From: an uncultured Actinomycetes bacterium
Lineage (GTDB): Bacteria > Actinomycetota > Acidimicrobiia > IMCC26256 > PALSA-555
Length of the DNA stretch: 20,462 nucleotides
Direction: 5' to 3'
Assembly: GCA_937927875.1 (NCBI GenBank)
Contig: CALEYV010000105.1
Coordinates: forward strand, 1 to 20,462
Shown here: piece by piece, positions 19,916 through 20,462 of the stretch
Numbering within the stretch: position 1 is the stretch's first letter
Layout: every line of letters starts with the position of its first letter
The notes under the pieces: model-generated
Seen by the model: only the letters and a program-made list of their open reading frames with translations
What the model was told of the DNA's origin: nothing
The model's database searches: none
Position numbers and translations under genes: made by a program

Positions 19916-20462
19916 GTGTCCGACCCGCTCGTCGCCGCCGCGGCCGCGGTGGACGACGCGGCGAGCGTCGTCGACGCCGCGTGGCAGCGGCTCGGCCACG
20001 ACGTGGGCGGCGGCACCCGACGGGTCGGCGGCGGCGCGCTGGACGATCACCAGGTCCTCGCCTACGACCTCGCCCACGCCGCCAGCGCGGTCGAAGCGGC
20101 GCGCGTCATGGTCGAGTACGGCGCCGGCGGCGAGTACGAAGCGCTGCTCGCCCGGTGCTTCGTCGCCGACGCGGTCGCTGACGTCGCGGCCCGCCTGGTC
20201 GGGCGGGAGGCGCTCTGGGGCGTCGAGGCCGCCGACCTCAGCGGCACGCTGCCGTTCCTCGAGGCCCATCGCTCGCCCGTCTTCCTCGCCGAGGTCGCCG
20301 CCCACCTGGCCACCGCGGGCAGCGGACCCGCCCACCTCGGCGACGAGTTCGAGCTCGTGCGCGACACCTTCCACCGCTTCGCGGCTGACCGCATCCGCCC
20401 CGTCGCGGAGCGGGTGCACCGCGAGAACACCGACATCCCCGAGGAGATCATCGAGGGGCTGG
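19916..20462 (+). CDS. Acyl-CoA dehydrogenase with N-terminal extension, methylsuccinyl-CoA dehydrogenase-like (partial)
   Basis: The frame is open from GTG 19916 to the window end (182 residues seen, no stop). The first 140 residues are a helical, Ala-rich region including LDDHQVLAYDLAHAASAVEAAR and LPFLEAHRSPVFLAEVAAHLA. It then enters the start of a standard acyl-CoA dehydrogenase domain at EFELVRDTFHRFAADRIRPVAERVHRENTDIPEEIIEGL. From memory this layout is that of (2S)-methylsuccinyl-CoA dehydrogenase and close relatives, which carry such an extension and the 'DxFRRFA...IP.EI.E' block. This supports an ethylmalonyl-CoA pathway role, but the flavin and catalytic regions are off the edge, so the substrate assignment is tentative. 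It starts 9 bases after the SGNH gene, hence probably shares its transcript. Confidence 0.8.
   Translation, partial: MSDPLVAAAAAVDDAASVVDAAWQRLGHDVGGGTRRVGGGALDDHQVLAYDLAHAASAVEAARVMVEYGAGGEYEALLARCFVADAVADVAARLVGREALWGVEAADLSGTLPFLEAHRSPVFLAEVAAHLATAGSGPAHLGDEFELVRDTFHRFAADRIRPVAERVHRENTDIPEEIIEGL

Overview
This window is a gene-dense, very GC-rich piece of a bacterial chromosome, most likely from an actinobacterium. An acidimicrobial-type lineage is possible, but I cannot fix the genus from sequence alone. Supporting signs are the strong G/C bias at third codon positions, many GTG starts (and one TTG), long chains of genes joined by 4-base or 1-base stop/start overlaps, TANNNT-type -10 boxes close to start codons, and product families typical of Actinobacteria. 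I see no transposase, integrase, phage gene, CRISPR array or compositional break.

Layout. (1) 1-2231: an initiator tRNA on the minus strand, a tiny acidic protein on the plus strand, then on the minus strand a CcdA-type membrane thiol-disulfide transporter and a beta-class DNA methyltransferase with no restriction partner in view. (2) 2267-7859, minus strand: a cobalamin riboswitch followed by an 11-codon leader ORF and seven genes, cobO, cbiZ, cobU, cobS, cbiB, cobC and cobT. Together they cover corrinoid adenosylation, cobinamide salvage or remodelling, and nucleotide-loop assembly; no corrin-ring synthesis gene is present. (3) 7902-11470, minus strand: two overlapping ABC exporter half-transporters with complementary ATPase-site defects, the pattern of a heterodimeric exporter. 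(4) 11583-13879, minus strand: a small unknown protein, a flavin reductase-like protein, an MBL-fold hydrolase and a conserved unknown protein with a possible ribbon-helix-helix-like segment. (5) 13901-18693, minus strand: a large LAL/MalT-type LuxR regulator whose stop overlaps an acyl-CoA dehydrogenase, then a MaoC-type hydratase and a HIT protein. (6) 18803-20462, plus strand: a membrane-anchored SGNH hydrolase (DUF459-like) and, 9 bases further on, the N-terminal part of a long acyl-CoA dehydrogenase that runs off the window.

Functional links. The MaoC protein and the 388-residue acyl-CoA dehydrogenase resemble, from memory, proteins found beside ethylmalonyl-CoA pathway genes in Streptomyces. 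The truncated gene at the right edge has the N-terminal extension expected of methylsuccinyl-CoA dehydrogenase-like proteins. That pathway needs adenosylcobalamin mutases, so its proximity to the B12 operon may be meaningful; this is inference. The most interesting regulatory feature is the B12 leader: the aptamer's closing helix shares bases with a downstream hairpin, the only good ribosome-binding site lies in a small stem, and that site serves a mini-ORF whose stop overlaps the cobO start. Nothing here clearly amounts to an undescribed system.
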